This document shows positions 15,476 through 24,034 of a stretch of 46,879 bases of DNA, in pieces. Numbering within the stretch: the stretch's first letter is position 1; every line of letters starts with the position of its first letter. The notes beneath the pieces are model-generated. The model ran no database searches. It was not told the origin of the DNA and saw nothing but the letters and a program-made list of their open reading frames with translations. The DNA comes from a virus: IMG/VR virus record IMGVR_UViG_3300021379_000384, positions 1 through 46,879 of that record, one strand, 5' to 3'. Both the position numbers and the translations under genes were made by a program.

Positions 15476-16068
15476 TGAGAAGTTTGTATGAGTTTATTAT
15501 TAAACCTAAAAAAGAAAGGTATAATAATAAAAAAAAGATAGATAACAAAGAATTAATATTAAACACCAGTATTGATAACCACGAATTTGTAAGTAAAGAA
15601 GCTATAGTTGTATCTACACCTATAGCTTTTGATACTGATATAAGACCAGGTGATACAGTTTTTGTTCATCATAATTTATTTAGAAGATGGTATAATATGA
15701 AAGGTGAAGAAAAAAATTCATCTAAGTATTTTAAAGATGATCTTTACTTTTGTAATTTAGAACAAATATATATGTATAATGGCAAATGTCATTTAGACTA
15801 TTGCTTTGTATCTCCTATAAAACAAGTTAACGGTTTTAACGCATCTAAAGAGCAAGAGCATTTTGGGATATTAAAATATTCTAACAAGTCCTTAGAACGC
15901 GTAGGATTACACCCTGGAAAGCTTGTAGTCTTTACACCTAACTCTGAGTTTGAGTTTGTTATAGACGGTGAAAGACTTTATTGTATGAAATCAAATGATA
16001 TAGCTATAACCCATGAATACGAAGGAAACGAGAAAAAATATAATCCAAGCTGGGCGCAAGGCAGTTGA
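15475..16068 (+). CDS. Protein with a possible GroES-like beta-barrel, next to the terminase
   Basis: A 197-residue protein. Residues about 40-75 (VVSTPIAFDTDIRPGDTVFV) and 140-185 (GLHPGKLVVFTPNSEFEF, then DGERLYCMKSNDIAITHEY) each resemble the strand, GD-turn, strand pattern of Hsp10. The closing pair, an IDGxxLY strand and a SNDIAI strand, is like the GroES dxxLiixesDIla ending. Between them is an insertion with VHHNLFRRWYN and a SSKYFKDDLYF segment. If real, this is a second co-chaperonin-like protein, or an independent use of the fold in assembly. The resemblance is by eye and could be coincidental. Its 3' end overlaps the next gene by 56 bases. Confidence 0.45.
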   Translation: MRSLYEFIIKPKKERYNNKKKIDNKELILNTSIDNHEFVSKEAIVVSTPIAFDTDIRPGDTVFVHHNLFRRWYNMKGEEKNSSKYFKDDLYFCNLEQIYMYNGKCHLDYCFVSPIKQVNGFNASKEQEHFGILKYSNKSLERVGLHPGKLVVFTPNSEFEFVIDGERLYCMKSNDIAITHEYEGNEKKYNPSWAQGS

Positions 16069-16294
16069 TGAGCTAATTAAAGTAGCTGAAGAAAAAATTA
16101 TTACACATACTGATGATGATGTATCAGCGGATCGTTTAAAAAACGCAGCAGCAACAAAAAAGCTTTGCATAATGGATGCTTTTGAAATACTACAACGTAT
16201 TGAAGAGGAAGAAGCTATATTAAATGGTGAAACAAAAGAAACTAAAAAGGAAGAAAGAAGTTTTAAAGGTTTTGCAGAAGGGAGAAGTAAGTGA
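16013..16294 (+). CDS. Small protein directly before TerL, small-terminase candidate
   Basis: A 93-residue, wholly helical protein with a basic first helix (TRKNIIQAGRKAVDELIKVA), a middle DDVSADRLKNAAATKKLCIM and an acidic tail. The helical layout, small size and place just before the large terminase fit a small terminase subunit or packaging accessory, but a helix-turn-helix is not obvious. The start ATG lies inside the previous gene, a 56-base overlap. It ends in TGA overlapping the GTG of the large terminase. Confidence 0.45.
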   Translation: MNTKETRKNIIQAGRKAVDELIKVAEEKIITHTDDDVSADRLKNAAATKKLCIMDAFEILQRIEEEEAILNGETKETKKEERSFKGFAEGRSK

Positions 16295-18516
16295 GTTACG
16301 AGCAAACACTTTGGAAAGAAATACCAGACGTTATAAATCCTAAATATCTTAAAAAACAAAATAGATATAAGAAGTGGGAATATGGTTATAACGCTGAGTA
16401 TGATTTTGTTTGTATAAGTAAAAATGGTACTATTGGATCGATCATCGAAATACAAAATCTCCGCATTGCTTTACCAGCAGCAAATGAACCGTATAAACGA
16501 GGAGAAACAAAGAAGGAACAATATTGGGAAAGATTTGAATACCCAAAAGAATTACAAAGAATAAAAACAAGATTTGATTGGGAGGAATATCCAGTTGATT
16601 TCAAAGAAAAGTGGTACGATTATATAGATGAAGAATTTAAACGAAGAGAAGAAGGTTTTCATTTCTACAACAATGGCAATCCTGTATATATTACTGGTAC
16701 TCATTACATGTACTTGCAGTGGTCAAAGATCGATGTCGGAGCACCTGAATATAGAGAAGCAAATAGATTATTCTTTATATTTTGGGAAGCGTGTAAAGCA
16801 GATAACAGATGTTACGGAATGTGCTATCTCAAAAACAGACGGTCTGGTTTCTCCTTTATGGCATCAGCAGAGCTTGTCAACATGGCGACAATATCAAGCG
16901 ATTCAAGATTTGGTATATTATCCAAGTCAGGAGCAGATGCTAAAAAAATGTTTACAGATAAAGTCGTGCCAATATCCGTTAACTATCCGTTTTTCTTCAA
17001 GCCGATCCAAGATGGTATGGACAGGCCAAAGACTGAGTTGGCATATCGTGTTCCGGCATCAAAACTTACTAGAAGAAAACTGGAGGAAAATGTTAAAGCT
17101 ATAGATCTACAAGGTCTTGACACAACTATTGACTGGAAAAATACAGGTGATAACTCTTATGATGGTGAAAAGCTAAAGTTACTAGCTCACGATGAAAGTG
17201 GTAAATGGGAAAGACCTGATAACATATTAAACAACTGGAGAGTTACAAAAACTACGTTACGTCTAGGATCTAGAATTGTAGGTAAATGTATGATGGGCTC
17301 AACATCAAATGCTTTAGATAAAGGTGGAAACAACTTCAAAAAAATCTACTACGATTCAGATGTTACTAAAAGAAATAGAAATGGACAAACAGCTTCTGGA
17401 CTCTACTCTTTATTCATACCTATGGAGTGGAACTACGAAGGATTCATGGATTCTTATGGACTTCCTGTCTTCACAACGCCAGAAAATCCAGTCCTCAGTG
17501 TCGACAATACGCCAATTACAATTGGAGTCATCGAGCACTGGGAAAACGAAGTTGAAGGATTAAAGTCGGACCAAGATAGTTTAAATGAATATTATCGTCA
17601 GTTTCCCCGCACAGAGCAACACGCGTTTAGGGATGAAACAAAAGATAGTTTATTTAACCTAGTAAAAATATATGAGCAAATAGATTATAATGAAGAATTA
17701 AATAACCTAGCTAATGTTACGCAAGGTAAATTTATATGGGAAGGTGGAATAAGAGATACTAGAGTTACATTTGTTCCAGATGAAAGTGGAAGATTTAGAG
17801 TTAGTTGGGTTCCAAATAGAATTATACAAAATAATGTAATAATAAAAAATGGAATCAAATATCCTGGTAATGAACACGTGGGCGCGTTTGGTTGTGACCC
17901 TTATGATATATCAGGAACTGTGGATGGTAAAGGATCTAATGGTTCACTTCATGGCCTTACTAAGTTTTCAATGGAAGATGCTCCACCTAATCATTTCTTT
18001 TTGGAATATATAGCTAGACCTCAAACAGCTGAAATATTTTTTGAGGATGTACTTATGGCTTGTGTATTTTATGGTATGCCAATACTTGCTGAAAACAATA
18101 AACCAAGATTATTATATTATTTTAGACGTAGAGGTTATAGAGGTTTTAGTATGAACCGACCAGATAAAGTTTGGAACAAACTATCTTTAACAGAAAAAGA
18201 AATAGGTGGTATACCTAACTCAAGTGAAGATATTAAGCAAGCGCATGCCGCTGCTATTGAAAGTTATATAGAAGAACACGTTGGTTTAACGTTGAATGGT
18301 ATTGGTGATATGTATCATCAAAAAACACTTAATGATTGGGCTTCTTTTAATATTAACAACAGAACAAAGCACGATGCTTCTATTAGTTCTGGACTTGCTA
18401 TTATGGCTTGTAATAAAAATAAATATAGACCTAATTTAATGAGGAATAAACAACCTATTAAGTTGAATTTTTCAACATATGATAATGATGGATTTATTTC
18501 TAAAATAAATAAATAA
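16291..18516 (+). CDS. terL: Terminase large subunit (DNA-packaging ATPase/nuclease)
   Basis: The motor that pumps DNA into the prohead and cuts it. It has 741 residues, longer than the typical 450-650. A deviant Walker A-like loop is at about 181-188 (KNRRSGFS), Walker B at 297-302 (LLAHDE, Asp301-Glu302), and a coupling-type GSTSNALDKGG at 336-346. PRTEQHAFRDET (439-450) precedes the nuclease domain, whose first acidic residue is probably Asp536 in GAFGCDPYD. It starts with GTG at 16291, overlapping the upstream TGA as GTGA. Bases about 16430-17560 show more C- and G-ending codons than neighbours, perhaps a recombined segment. The portal starts directly after its stop. The lack of an ordinary Walker A Lys-Thr/Ser is the main doubt. 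Confidence 0.85.
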   Translation: MSYEQTLWKEIPDVINPKYLKKQNRYKKWEYGYNAEYDFVCISKNGTIGSIIEIQNLRIALPAANEPYKRGETKKEQYWERFEYPKELQRIKTRFDWEEYPVDFKEKWYDYIDEEFKRREEGFHFYNNGNPVYITGTHYMYLQWSKIDVGAPEYREANRLFFIFWEACKADNRCYGMCYLKNRRSGFSFMASAELVNMATISSDSRFGILSKSGADAKKMFTDKVVPISVNYPFFFKPIQDGMDRPKTELAYRVPASKLTRRKLEENVKAIDLQGLDTTIDWKNTGDNSYDGEKLKLLAHDESGKWERPDNILNNWRVTKTTLRLGSRIVGKCMMGSTSNALDKGGNNFKKIYYDSDVTKRNRNGQTASGLYSLFIPMEWNYEGFMDSYGLPVFTTPENPVLSVDNTPITIGVIEHWENEVEGLKSDQDSLNEYYRQFPRTEQHAFRDETKDSLFNLVKIYEQIDYNEELNNLANVTQGKFIWEGGIRDTRVTFVPDESGRFRVSWVPNRIIQNNVIIKNGIKYPGNEHVGAFGCDPYDISGTVDGKGSNGSLHGLTKFSMEDAPPNHFFLEYIARPQTAEIFFEDVLMACVFYGMPILAENNKPRLLYYFRRRGYRGFSMNRPDKVWNKLSLTEKEIGGIPNSSEDIKQAHAAAIESYIEEHVGLTLNGIGDMYHQKTLNDWASFNINNRTKHDASISSGLAIMACNKNKYRPNLMRNKQPIKLNFSTYDNDGFISKINK

Positions 18517-20958
18517 ATGATAGAAACTAGTTATGGAAGTTCATTTCCGGATCAGGTAGTACCTGATGCAGTAAAAGCATCTTATGATTATGGTTTGAAA
18601 GTAGGACAAGCTATAGAAGGCGAGTGGTTTGGTGGTGCAAGAGCAGGTGTTGGAGGATATAGGTTTGCTACAAATTATAATAATTTTCATCAACTAAGGT
18701 TGTATGCTAGAGGTGAACAGTCAATACAAAAATATAAAGATGAATTATCTATTAATGGTGATTTGTCTTATCTTAATTTAGACTGGACGCCAGTACCAAT
18801 TATATCTAAATTTGTAGATATAGTTGTAAATGGTATGTCACAAAGAAATTATGATATAAAAGCATATGCTCAAGATCCTACATCTAGCAGCAAAAGAACT
18901 AGATATGTAGAAGGATTAATGAAAGATATATATGCTAGAGAATATATTGCAAAAGCTAAACAACAATTAGGTATAGATGTTTCATCAAAAGGTGTTGAAG
19001 GAGATTCACCTCAAAATCCTGATGAAGTGTCAGTATATATGCAATTAAATTACAAACAAGGTATAGAAGTTGCTCAAGAAGAATTAATTAATCATACATT
19101 AGATTATAACAAATATGATTTAATAAGACGTAGATTAAATTATGATTTAACTGTATTAGGTATAGCTTGTTCAAAAACTAATTTTAATTTACAAGAAGGT
19201 ATAACGGTAGAATATGTTGATCCTGCTAATCTTGTTTACTCATATACAGAAGATCCTAACTTTGAAGATTTGTGGTACGTAGGTGAAGTTAAAGGAGTTA
19301 GTATGGCAGAGCTTAAAAAACAATTTCCACATTTAACACCTGCAGAACTAGAGCAAATAGAAAAATACCCTGGTAACTCTAATTATAGAAATGATTGGAA
19401 TGGTAGGTATTACGATGATAAAATTCAATTATTATATTTTGAATACAAAACATTTACAAATCAAGTATTTAAAATAAAAGAAACTCCACAAGGTTTAGAA
19501 AAAGCATTAGAAAAAACAGATGCTTTTAATCCACCAGAAGAAGTTAACTTTAAAAAAGCTTTTAGATCTATAGAGGTATTATATACAGGTGTAAAGATTT
19601 TAGGTTTTCCTGAGCTATTAAAATGGGAAATGTCTGAGAACATGACTAGACCTACAGCAGATACTACTAAAGTAAATATGAATTACAATATTTGCGCACC
19701 TAGAATGTATAAAGGTCGTATTGATTCTTTAGTAAAACGTATTACTGGTTTTGCTGATATGATACAATTAACACATTTAAAGCTACAGCAAGTATTATCG
19801 CGTATGGTACCTGATGGTGTGTATTTAGATGTAGATGGTTTAGCTGAAGTTGATTTAGGTAATGGCACTACTTATAATCCACAAGAGGCATTGAACATGT
19901 ATTTTCAAACTGGTAGTATTGTAGGTAGATCTCTTACTCAAGATGGAGATCAAAACCTAGGTAAGGTACCAATACAAGAATTACAAAGTGGTGGAGGTAA
20001 TGCTAAAATAGCTAGCTTAATACAGTCTTATCAATATTATTTACAAATGATAAGGGATGTGACGGGACTAAATGAAGCTCGTGACGCTAGTAATCCAGAT
20101 AAAAACTCATTAGTTGGTTTACAAAAAATAGCTGCAGCAAACAGTAATACAGCTACAAGACATATACTACAAGCTAGTTTATATTTAACTTTGCGTAATT
20201 GTGAAAACATATCATTAAGAGTTAACGATGCGTTAATGTATCCATTAACAAGAGCTTCATTACAACACAGTCTTTCTAAGTTTAACGTTTCTACACTAGA
20301 AGAATTAGTAGATAAAAACATTTATGACTTTGGTATATTTTTAAGTCTTGAACCAGATGATGAAGAAAAAGCTAAGCTAGAAGAAAATATACAAATAGCT
20401 TTAAAAACTCAAAGTATAGATTTAGAAGATGCTATAGATATTAGAGAAGTTAACAACTTAAGTTTAGCTAATCAATTGTTAAAGCAAAGAAGAAATCAAA
20501 AACAAAAAAGAGAAGAAGCATTTAAGATGCAGCAGATACAAGCACAAGCACAGGCTCAAGCTGAAACTGCAGAAAAAACTGCATTAGCTGAAACACAGAA
20601 ACAGCAAATAATGACTGAACAAAAAGTACAATTTGAACAAGCTAAAGTTCAGATGGATGTAGAGCGCATGCAACAAGAAGCTCAAATAAAAGCTATGTTA
20701 ATGGAAAAACAGTTTCAGTTTGATATGCAATTAGAAACTGCTAAAGAAAGAGTTATACAAGCTAGAGTAAATAACACTGAGGATAGAAAGGACGAAAGAA
20801 TAAGAATAGAGGGAACTCAGAGAAGTCAACTTATAAACCAACAAGAAAACAATTTAATGCCTACCAGTTTTGAAAAAGACCCTATGAAAGCTAAAACTGA
20901 AGAGGCAGAACAAAACCAAGAAGGCTATTATGGAGCAAATCCATTTAGCTCTATTTAA
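18517..20958 (+). CDS. Portal protein
   Basis: An 813-residue protein forming the DNA channel at the capsid vertex, inferred from position right after terL and from sequence. Residues about 85-115 (PIISKFVDIVVNGMSQRNYD) and 225-260 (VEYVDPANLVYSYTEDP, DLWYVGEV) match the stem/wing layout of podovirus portals. A conserved-looking DVTGLNEARDASNPDKNS lies near residue 512. From about 640 to 790 the C-terminus is a Gln/Lys/Glu/Ala coiled coil (QIQAQAQAQAETAEKT), long enough for a portal barrel into the capsid. Large size fits P22-like or crAss-like portals more than T7 (536). No proteolytic motif is seen. Confidence 0.8.
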   Translation: MIETSYGSSFPDQVVPDAVKASYDYGLKVGQAIEGEWFGGARAGVGGYRFATNYNNFHQLRLYARGEQSIQKYKDELSINGDLSYLNLDWTPVPIISKFVDIVVNGMSQRNYDIKAYAQDPTSSSKRTRYVEGLMKDIYAREYIAKAKQQLGIDVSSKGVEGDSPQNPDEVSVYMQLNYKQGIEVAQEELINHTLDYNKYDLIRRRLNYDLTVLGIACSKTNFNLQEGITVEYVDPANLVYSYTEDPNFEDLWYVGEVKGVSMAELKKQFPHLTPAELEQIEKYPGNSNYRNDWNGRYYDDKIQLLYFEYKTFTNQVFKIKETPQGLEKALEKTDAFNPPEEVNFKKAFRSIEVLYTGVKILGFPELLKWEMSENMTRPTADTTKVNMNYNICAPRMYKGRIDSLVKRITGFADMIQLTHLKLQQVLSRMVPDGVYLDVDGLAEVDLGNGTTYNPQEALNMYFQTGSIVGRSLTQDGDQNLGKVPIQELQSGGGNAKIASLIQSYQYYLQMIRDVTGLNEARDASNPDKNSLVGLQKIAAANSNTATRHILQASLYLTLRNCENISLRVNDALMYPLTRASLQHSLSKFNVSTLEELVDKNIYDFGIFLSLEPDDEEKAKLEENIQIALKTQSIDLEDAIDIREVNNLSLANQLLKQRRNQKQKREEAFKMQQIQAQAQAQAETAEKTALAETQKQQIMTEQKVQFEQAKVQMDVERMQQEAQIKAMLMEKQFQFDMQLETAKERVIQARVNNTEDRKDERIRIEGTQRSQLINQQENNLMPTSFEKDPMKAKTEEAEQNQEGYYGANPFSSI

Positions 20959-20961
20959 TTA

Positions 20962-20981
20962 TTAATTATTATATTATATTA
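20962..20981 (+). promoter_or_regulatory. AT-only leader shared with the gene at 24035
   Basis: The 20 bases ttaattattatattatatta directly precede and touch the ATG at 20981, and the identical 20 bases recur at 24011-24030 before the ATG at 24035. There is no Shine-Dalgarno sequence. An unstructured AT leader is how many Bacteroidota genes are translated, so this is likely a translation-initiation region. Confidence 0.5.
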
Positions 20982-22147
20982 TGTCAGAAGAAATAAAAGA
21001 AAGTACTGATGGTACTTTAGAACAAGGTGACTTTAAAATGAAAAAGAAACCCGGTCGACCTAGAAAACTAAATAAAGATAAAGAAACTGTTAAGGTTGAC
21101 ATGTCTAAAAAAGAAGAGGTCAAAAAAGAAGAACCTACTAAATTAGTTATAGAAGAAAAAGAAGAACCAGTAGTAGAAGAAACTAAAGAAGTAGTAAATG
21201 AAGAAGTAAAAGAAGAAATAAAGGAAGAGGAGTCAACTCCTGTTATTCAAGAAATAACTGATGAGCCTGTAAAAGAAGAAGTCGTTGTTAACGAAACGAT
21301 AGCTACACCAGAAGAAACTGTTGAAGCAAAGCTACCAGAAAATATAGAAAAGCTTGTTAGCTTTATGGAAGAAACAGGTGGCACAGTAGAAGATTATGTA
21401 AGGTTAAATGCCGATTATTCTAACATCGACGAAAGTACTTTACTAAGAGAATATTATAAAAGAACTAAACCACACTTAGATAGTTCAGAAATAGATTTTA
21501 TATTAGAAGATAAATTCTATTATGATGAAGAAGTGGAGGAAGAGCGAGAGATTAGAAAAAAGAAACTCGCTTATAAAGAAGAAATTGCAGAAGCCAGAAA
21601 CTTTTTGGAGGAAACGAAAAAGAAGTATTACGACGAGATCAAGTTGAGACCGGGCGTTACTCAAGAACAACAAAAAGCTATGGACTTTTTCAATAGATAT
21701 AACAAAGAACAAGAGATAGCAAAGCAACAACATGAAGCTTTTAAAGCTAAAACTAAAGATTATTTCTCTAATGATTTCAAAGGTTTTGATTTTAGTGTTG
21801 GAGAAAAAAGATTTAGATATGGCGTTAACAATGCTAATGATGTGGCTGAGGCACAATCGGACTTGACAACATTTTTTAAGAAGTTCTTAAATGAAGATGG
21901 TAGTGTTAAAGATCAGAGTGCATATCATAAAGCTATTTATGCTGCTAGAAATGCTGATACTATTGCTAATCATTTTTACGAGCAAGGCAAAGCCGATGCA
22001 ACTAAAGATATAATGGCAAAGTCTAAGAATATAAGTAAAGATGCTAGGACGGAAATTCCTGGTGATATTTATATAAATGGTATGAAAGTAAAAGCAATTA
22101 CAGGAGTTAATAGTTCTAAGTTAAAAGTTAAAACAATAAAAAAATAA
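20981..22147 (+). CDS. Probable scaffolding protein
   Basis: A 388-residue protein between portal and capsid, the usual place of a scaffold. Residues about 15-110 are an acidic/basic low-complexity region of Glu, Lys, Val and Pro repeats (a KKKPGRPRKLNKDK start, then EEVKEEIKEEE). A helical body with coiled coils follows: SFMEETGGTVEDYVRLNADY near 130, then a long charged helix at about 190-260. The basic C-terminus (SSKLKVKTIKK) would suit binding to capsid subunits. The early PGRPRK is AT-hook-like and could touch DNA, which is unusual for a scaffold. Function is inferred from order and composition. Confidence 0.65.
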   Translation: MSEEIKESTDGTLEQGDFKMKKKPGRPRKLNKDKETVKVDMSKKEEVKKEEPTKLVIEEKEEPVVEETKEVVNEEVKEEIKEEESTPVIQEITDEPVKEEVVVNETIATPEETVEAKLPENIEKLVSFMEETGGTVEDYVRLNADYSNIDESTLLREYYKRTKPHLDSSEIDFILEDKFYYDEEVEEEREIRKKKLAYKEEIAEARNFLEETKKKYYDEIKLRPGVTQEQQKAMDFFNRYNKEQEIAKQQHEAFKAKTKDYFSNDFKGFDFSVGEKRFRYGVNNANDVAEAQSDLTTFFKKFLNEDGSVKDQSAYHKAIYAARNADTIANHFYEQGKADATKDIMAKSKNISKDARTEIPGDIYINGMKVKAITGVNSSKLKVKTIKK

Positions 22148-22166
22148 AAACTAAAATTTAGAAATT

Positions 22167-23621
22167 ATGGGATTTGCAACAGGCGGAAGCTTCCCAGCTT
22201 CCATCGTGCCAATGCCTTCACAAGTTGCTGTAGTCGATAACTATATTGACTTCAACAATTTAGCTGGTGGACAATGGGCACAACAATATCTACCTGAACT
22301 TTACGAACAAGAGGTAGAGAGATATGGAAATAGAACGTTATCTGCTTTCCTAAGAATGGTAGGCGCTGAAATGCCTATGACTTCTGACCAAGTTATTTGG
22401 ACAGAACAAAATAGATTACATATTGCTTATGAAGGTGTAACTAGAGCTGCTGATGTATTGACAGTTACTGGTAACAACGCTGTAAGATTAAACCAAACTA
22501 TTATCATCGCTGATGGTTTTACTACTGTAAAAGCTTTAGTTGTTGATGTAACTGGCTTAACTATTACTGCTGTTCCTTACGAAGCTGCTTCATTAAACGC
22601 TTCTGGTTTAGGAACTTCAGGATTAAAACTATTTGTTTATGGTTCTGAATTTGCAAAAGGAACTAACCAAATGGTTGGATCTATTGAGCCTAATGTTCAA
22701 ACTTACCAAAACAATCCAGTAATCATTAAAGATAAATTTGAAGTATCAGGTTCTGATGCTGCTCAAATTGGATGGATAGAAGTTTCAACTGAAGATGGAA
22801 CATCAGGATACTTATGGTACTTAAAAGCTGAGTCTGAAACTAGACTACGTTTTGAAGATTACCTAGAAATGATGTGCGTTGAAGGTGTTAAAACCGCTGC
22901 TGGTTCTGGTGCAGAGCAAGCTAACTATGATGGATCTTTTGATGATACTCAATTTACCGGTAATGCTGGTGGAGGTGTATTCCCAATTGGTACTCAAGGT
23001 TTATTTGATGCTATTGAAGAAAGAGGTAACGTATGGCAAAACTTTGCTGGTGCTGCTGCTCCTGGAGCTGGTGCATTAGGAGATTTTGACGAGATCCTTA
23101 AGCAATTAGATAAGCAAGGAGCTATTGAAGAGAACATGTTATTCTTAAACAGAGCTACTGCTCTTGATTTCGATGACATGATCGCTGCTCAAGCTGGTGG
23201 AGGTTACGCTTCTACACAAGCTGCTTCTTACGGTTTATTTGACAATGAAGCTGAAATGGCATTGAACTTTGGTTTTTCTGGATTCAGAAGAGGTTCTTAT
23301 GACTTCTATAAAACTGACTGGAAATACTTAAACGATGCTACTACTAGAGGTTTGACTGCTGACATTGATGGTGTATTAGTACCTGCTGGAACTACTACAG
23401 TTTACGATCAAATGTTAGGATCTAATATCAGACGACCATTCTTGCATGTAAGATATAGAGCTTCTGAAACTGACGATAGAAGATATAAAAACTGGATTAC
23501 AGGTTCTGTAGGTGGTGCTTATACTTCAGCGTTAGATGCTATGGAAGTACACTTCTTATCTGAGAGATGTTTAGTAACACAAGCTGCTAACAATTTTGTA
23601 TTGTTTAAGTCAACTGTATAA
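22167..23621 (+). CDS. Major capsid protein
   Basis: A 484-residue protein expected to adopt the HK97 fold. Near the N-terminus VERYGNRTLSAFLRMVGAEM and PMTSDQVIWTEQNRLHI (about 50-85) form a conserved-looking N-arm/early-helix segment that recalls capsid proteins of crAss-like and other Bacteroidota podoviruses; this is memory, not a search. Beyond it are a beta-rich insertion (about 95-200), an ASYGLFDNEAEMALNFGFSGF segment and a C-terminal domain ending TQAANNFVLFKSTV. Codons end in C more often than in neighbouring genes (AAC, TTC, TAC), consistent with very high expression. The leader TAGAAATT precedes its ATG. It is followed by a capsid companion and a terminator. Confidence 0.8.
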   Translation: MGFATGGSFPASIVPMPSQVAVVDNYIDFNNLAGGQWAQQYLPELYEQEVERYGNRTLSAFLRMVGAEMPMTSDQVIWTEQNRLHIAYEGVTRAADVLTVTGNNAVRLNQTIIIADGFTTVKALVVDVTGLTITAVPYEAASLNASGLGTSGLKLFVYGSEFAKGTNQMVGSIEPNVQTYQNNPVIIKDKFEVSGSDAAQIGWIEVSTEDGTSGYLWYLKAESETRLRFEDYLEMMCVEGVKTAAGSGAEQANYDGSFDDTQFTGNAGGGVFPIGTQGLFDAIEERGNVWQNFAGAAAPGAGALGDFDEILKQLDKQGAIEENMLFLNRATALDFDDMIAAQAGGGYASTQAASYGLFDNEAEMALNFGFSGFRRGSYDFYKTDWKYLNDATTRGLTADIDGVLVPAGTTTVYDQMLGSNIRRPFLHVRYRASETDDRRYKNWITGSVGGAYTSALDAMEVHFLSERCLVTQAANNFVLFKSTV

Positions 23622-23648
23622 TTATTAACATTTTAAAGAATAGAAATT

Positions 23649-23978
23649 ATGGGATTAATTAGATTAATTGCAAACGATGGTGTAGCTCCTGAAAACGCAG
23701 GAGACAAAGAGTTAATTAATGGTACTTACAACATGAGAACAACTGTGTCAAGTGGTGTTGTATCAATACAGATTAACTCTGTTGATGTAAATTTAGATGT
23801 ATTAAGTCTTACTTATACTGCTACTGGACCTGCTACAATTCCTTCAGATGAGGATATTTACGATGCTTGGGAACCTGTATTGGTTGCTGCTCAAGGGTCA
23901 GATGTAACTATTGTTGATGCTCCTTCGCTTACTTCAAGCGCTGGTGACACAATATATCCATCTATCCTTATAGGATAA
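23649..23978 (+). CDS. Small capsid companion, possible decoration protein
   Basis: A 109-residue protein (MGLIRLIANDGVAPENAGDK) of beta-strand character, rich in Ser, Thr, Val and Asp, without cysteines. It directly follows the capsid gene, shares its AGAAATTATGGGA start context, and is the last gene before a strong terminator, so it is made with the capsid. These points fit a head decoration or cement protein; it could also be a neck adaptor piece. No family is recognised. Confidence 0.55.
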   Translation: MGLIRLIANDGVAPENAGDKELINGTYNMRTTVSSGVVSIQINSVDVNLDVLSLTYTATGPATIPSDEDIYDAWEPVLVAAQGSDVTIVDAPSLTSSAGDTIYPSILIG

Positions 23979-23984
23979 AATCAT

Positions 23985-24012
23985 AAAGATCCCGCTTCGG
24001 CGGGGTCTTTTT
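23985..24012 (+). terminator. Intrinsic terminator after the capsid genes
   Basis: Arms AAAGATCCCGC (23985-23995) and GCGGGGTCTTT (24000-24010) form an 11-bp stem with one T-G wobble and a TTCG tetraloop, followed by T residues. This is a textbook rho-independent terminator. It would cap the capsid transcript and lower expression of the neck and tail genes. Confidence 0.9.
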
Positions 24013-24034
24013 AATTATTATATTATATTATATT
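24011..24034 (+). promoter_or_regulatory. AT-only leader, second copy
   Basis: The first 20 bases are identical to those before the scaffold gene, with an extra TATT ahead of the ATG at 24035. It begins inside the T-tract of the terminator. It probably serves translation initiation, but a promoter here cannot be excluded, since a gene just after a terminator needs either read-through or a new start. Confidence 0.4.

Noticed and set aside
16628-17104. Plus-strand 158-residue frame within the terminase gene
   Set aside because: An alternative frame of terL with no leader and no recognisable domain; terL motifs are in the other frame. The frame at 17324-17563 was rejected likewise.
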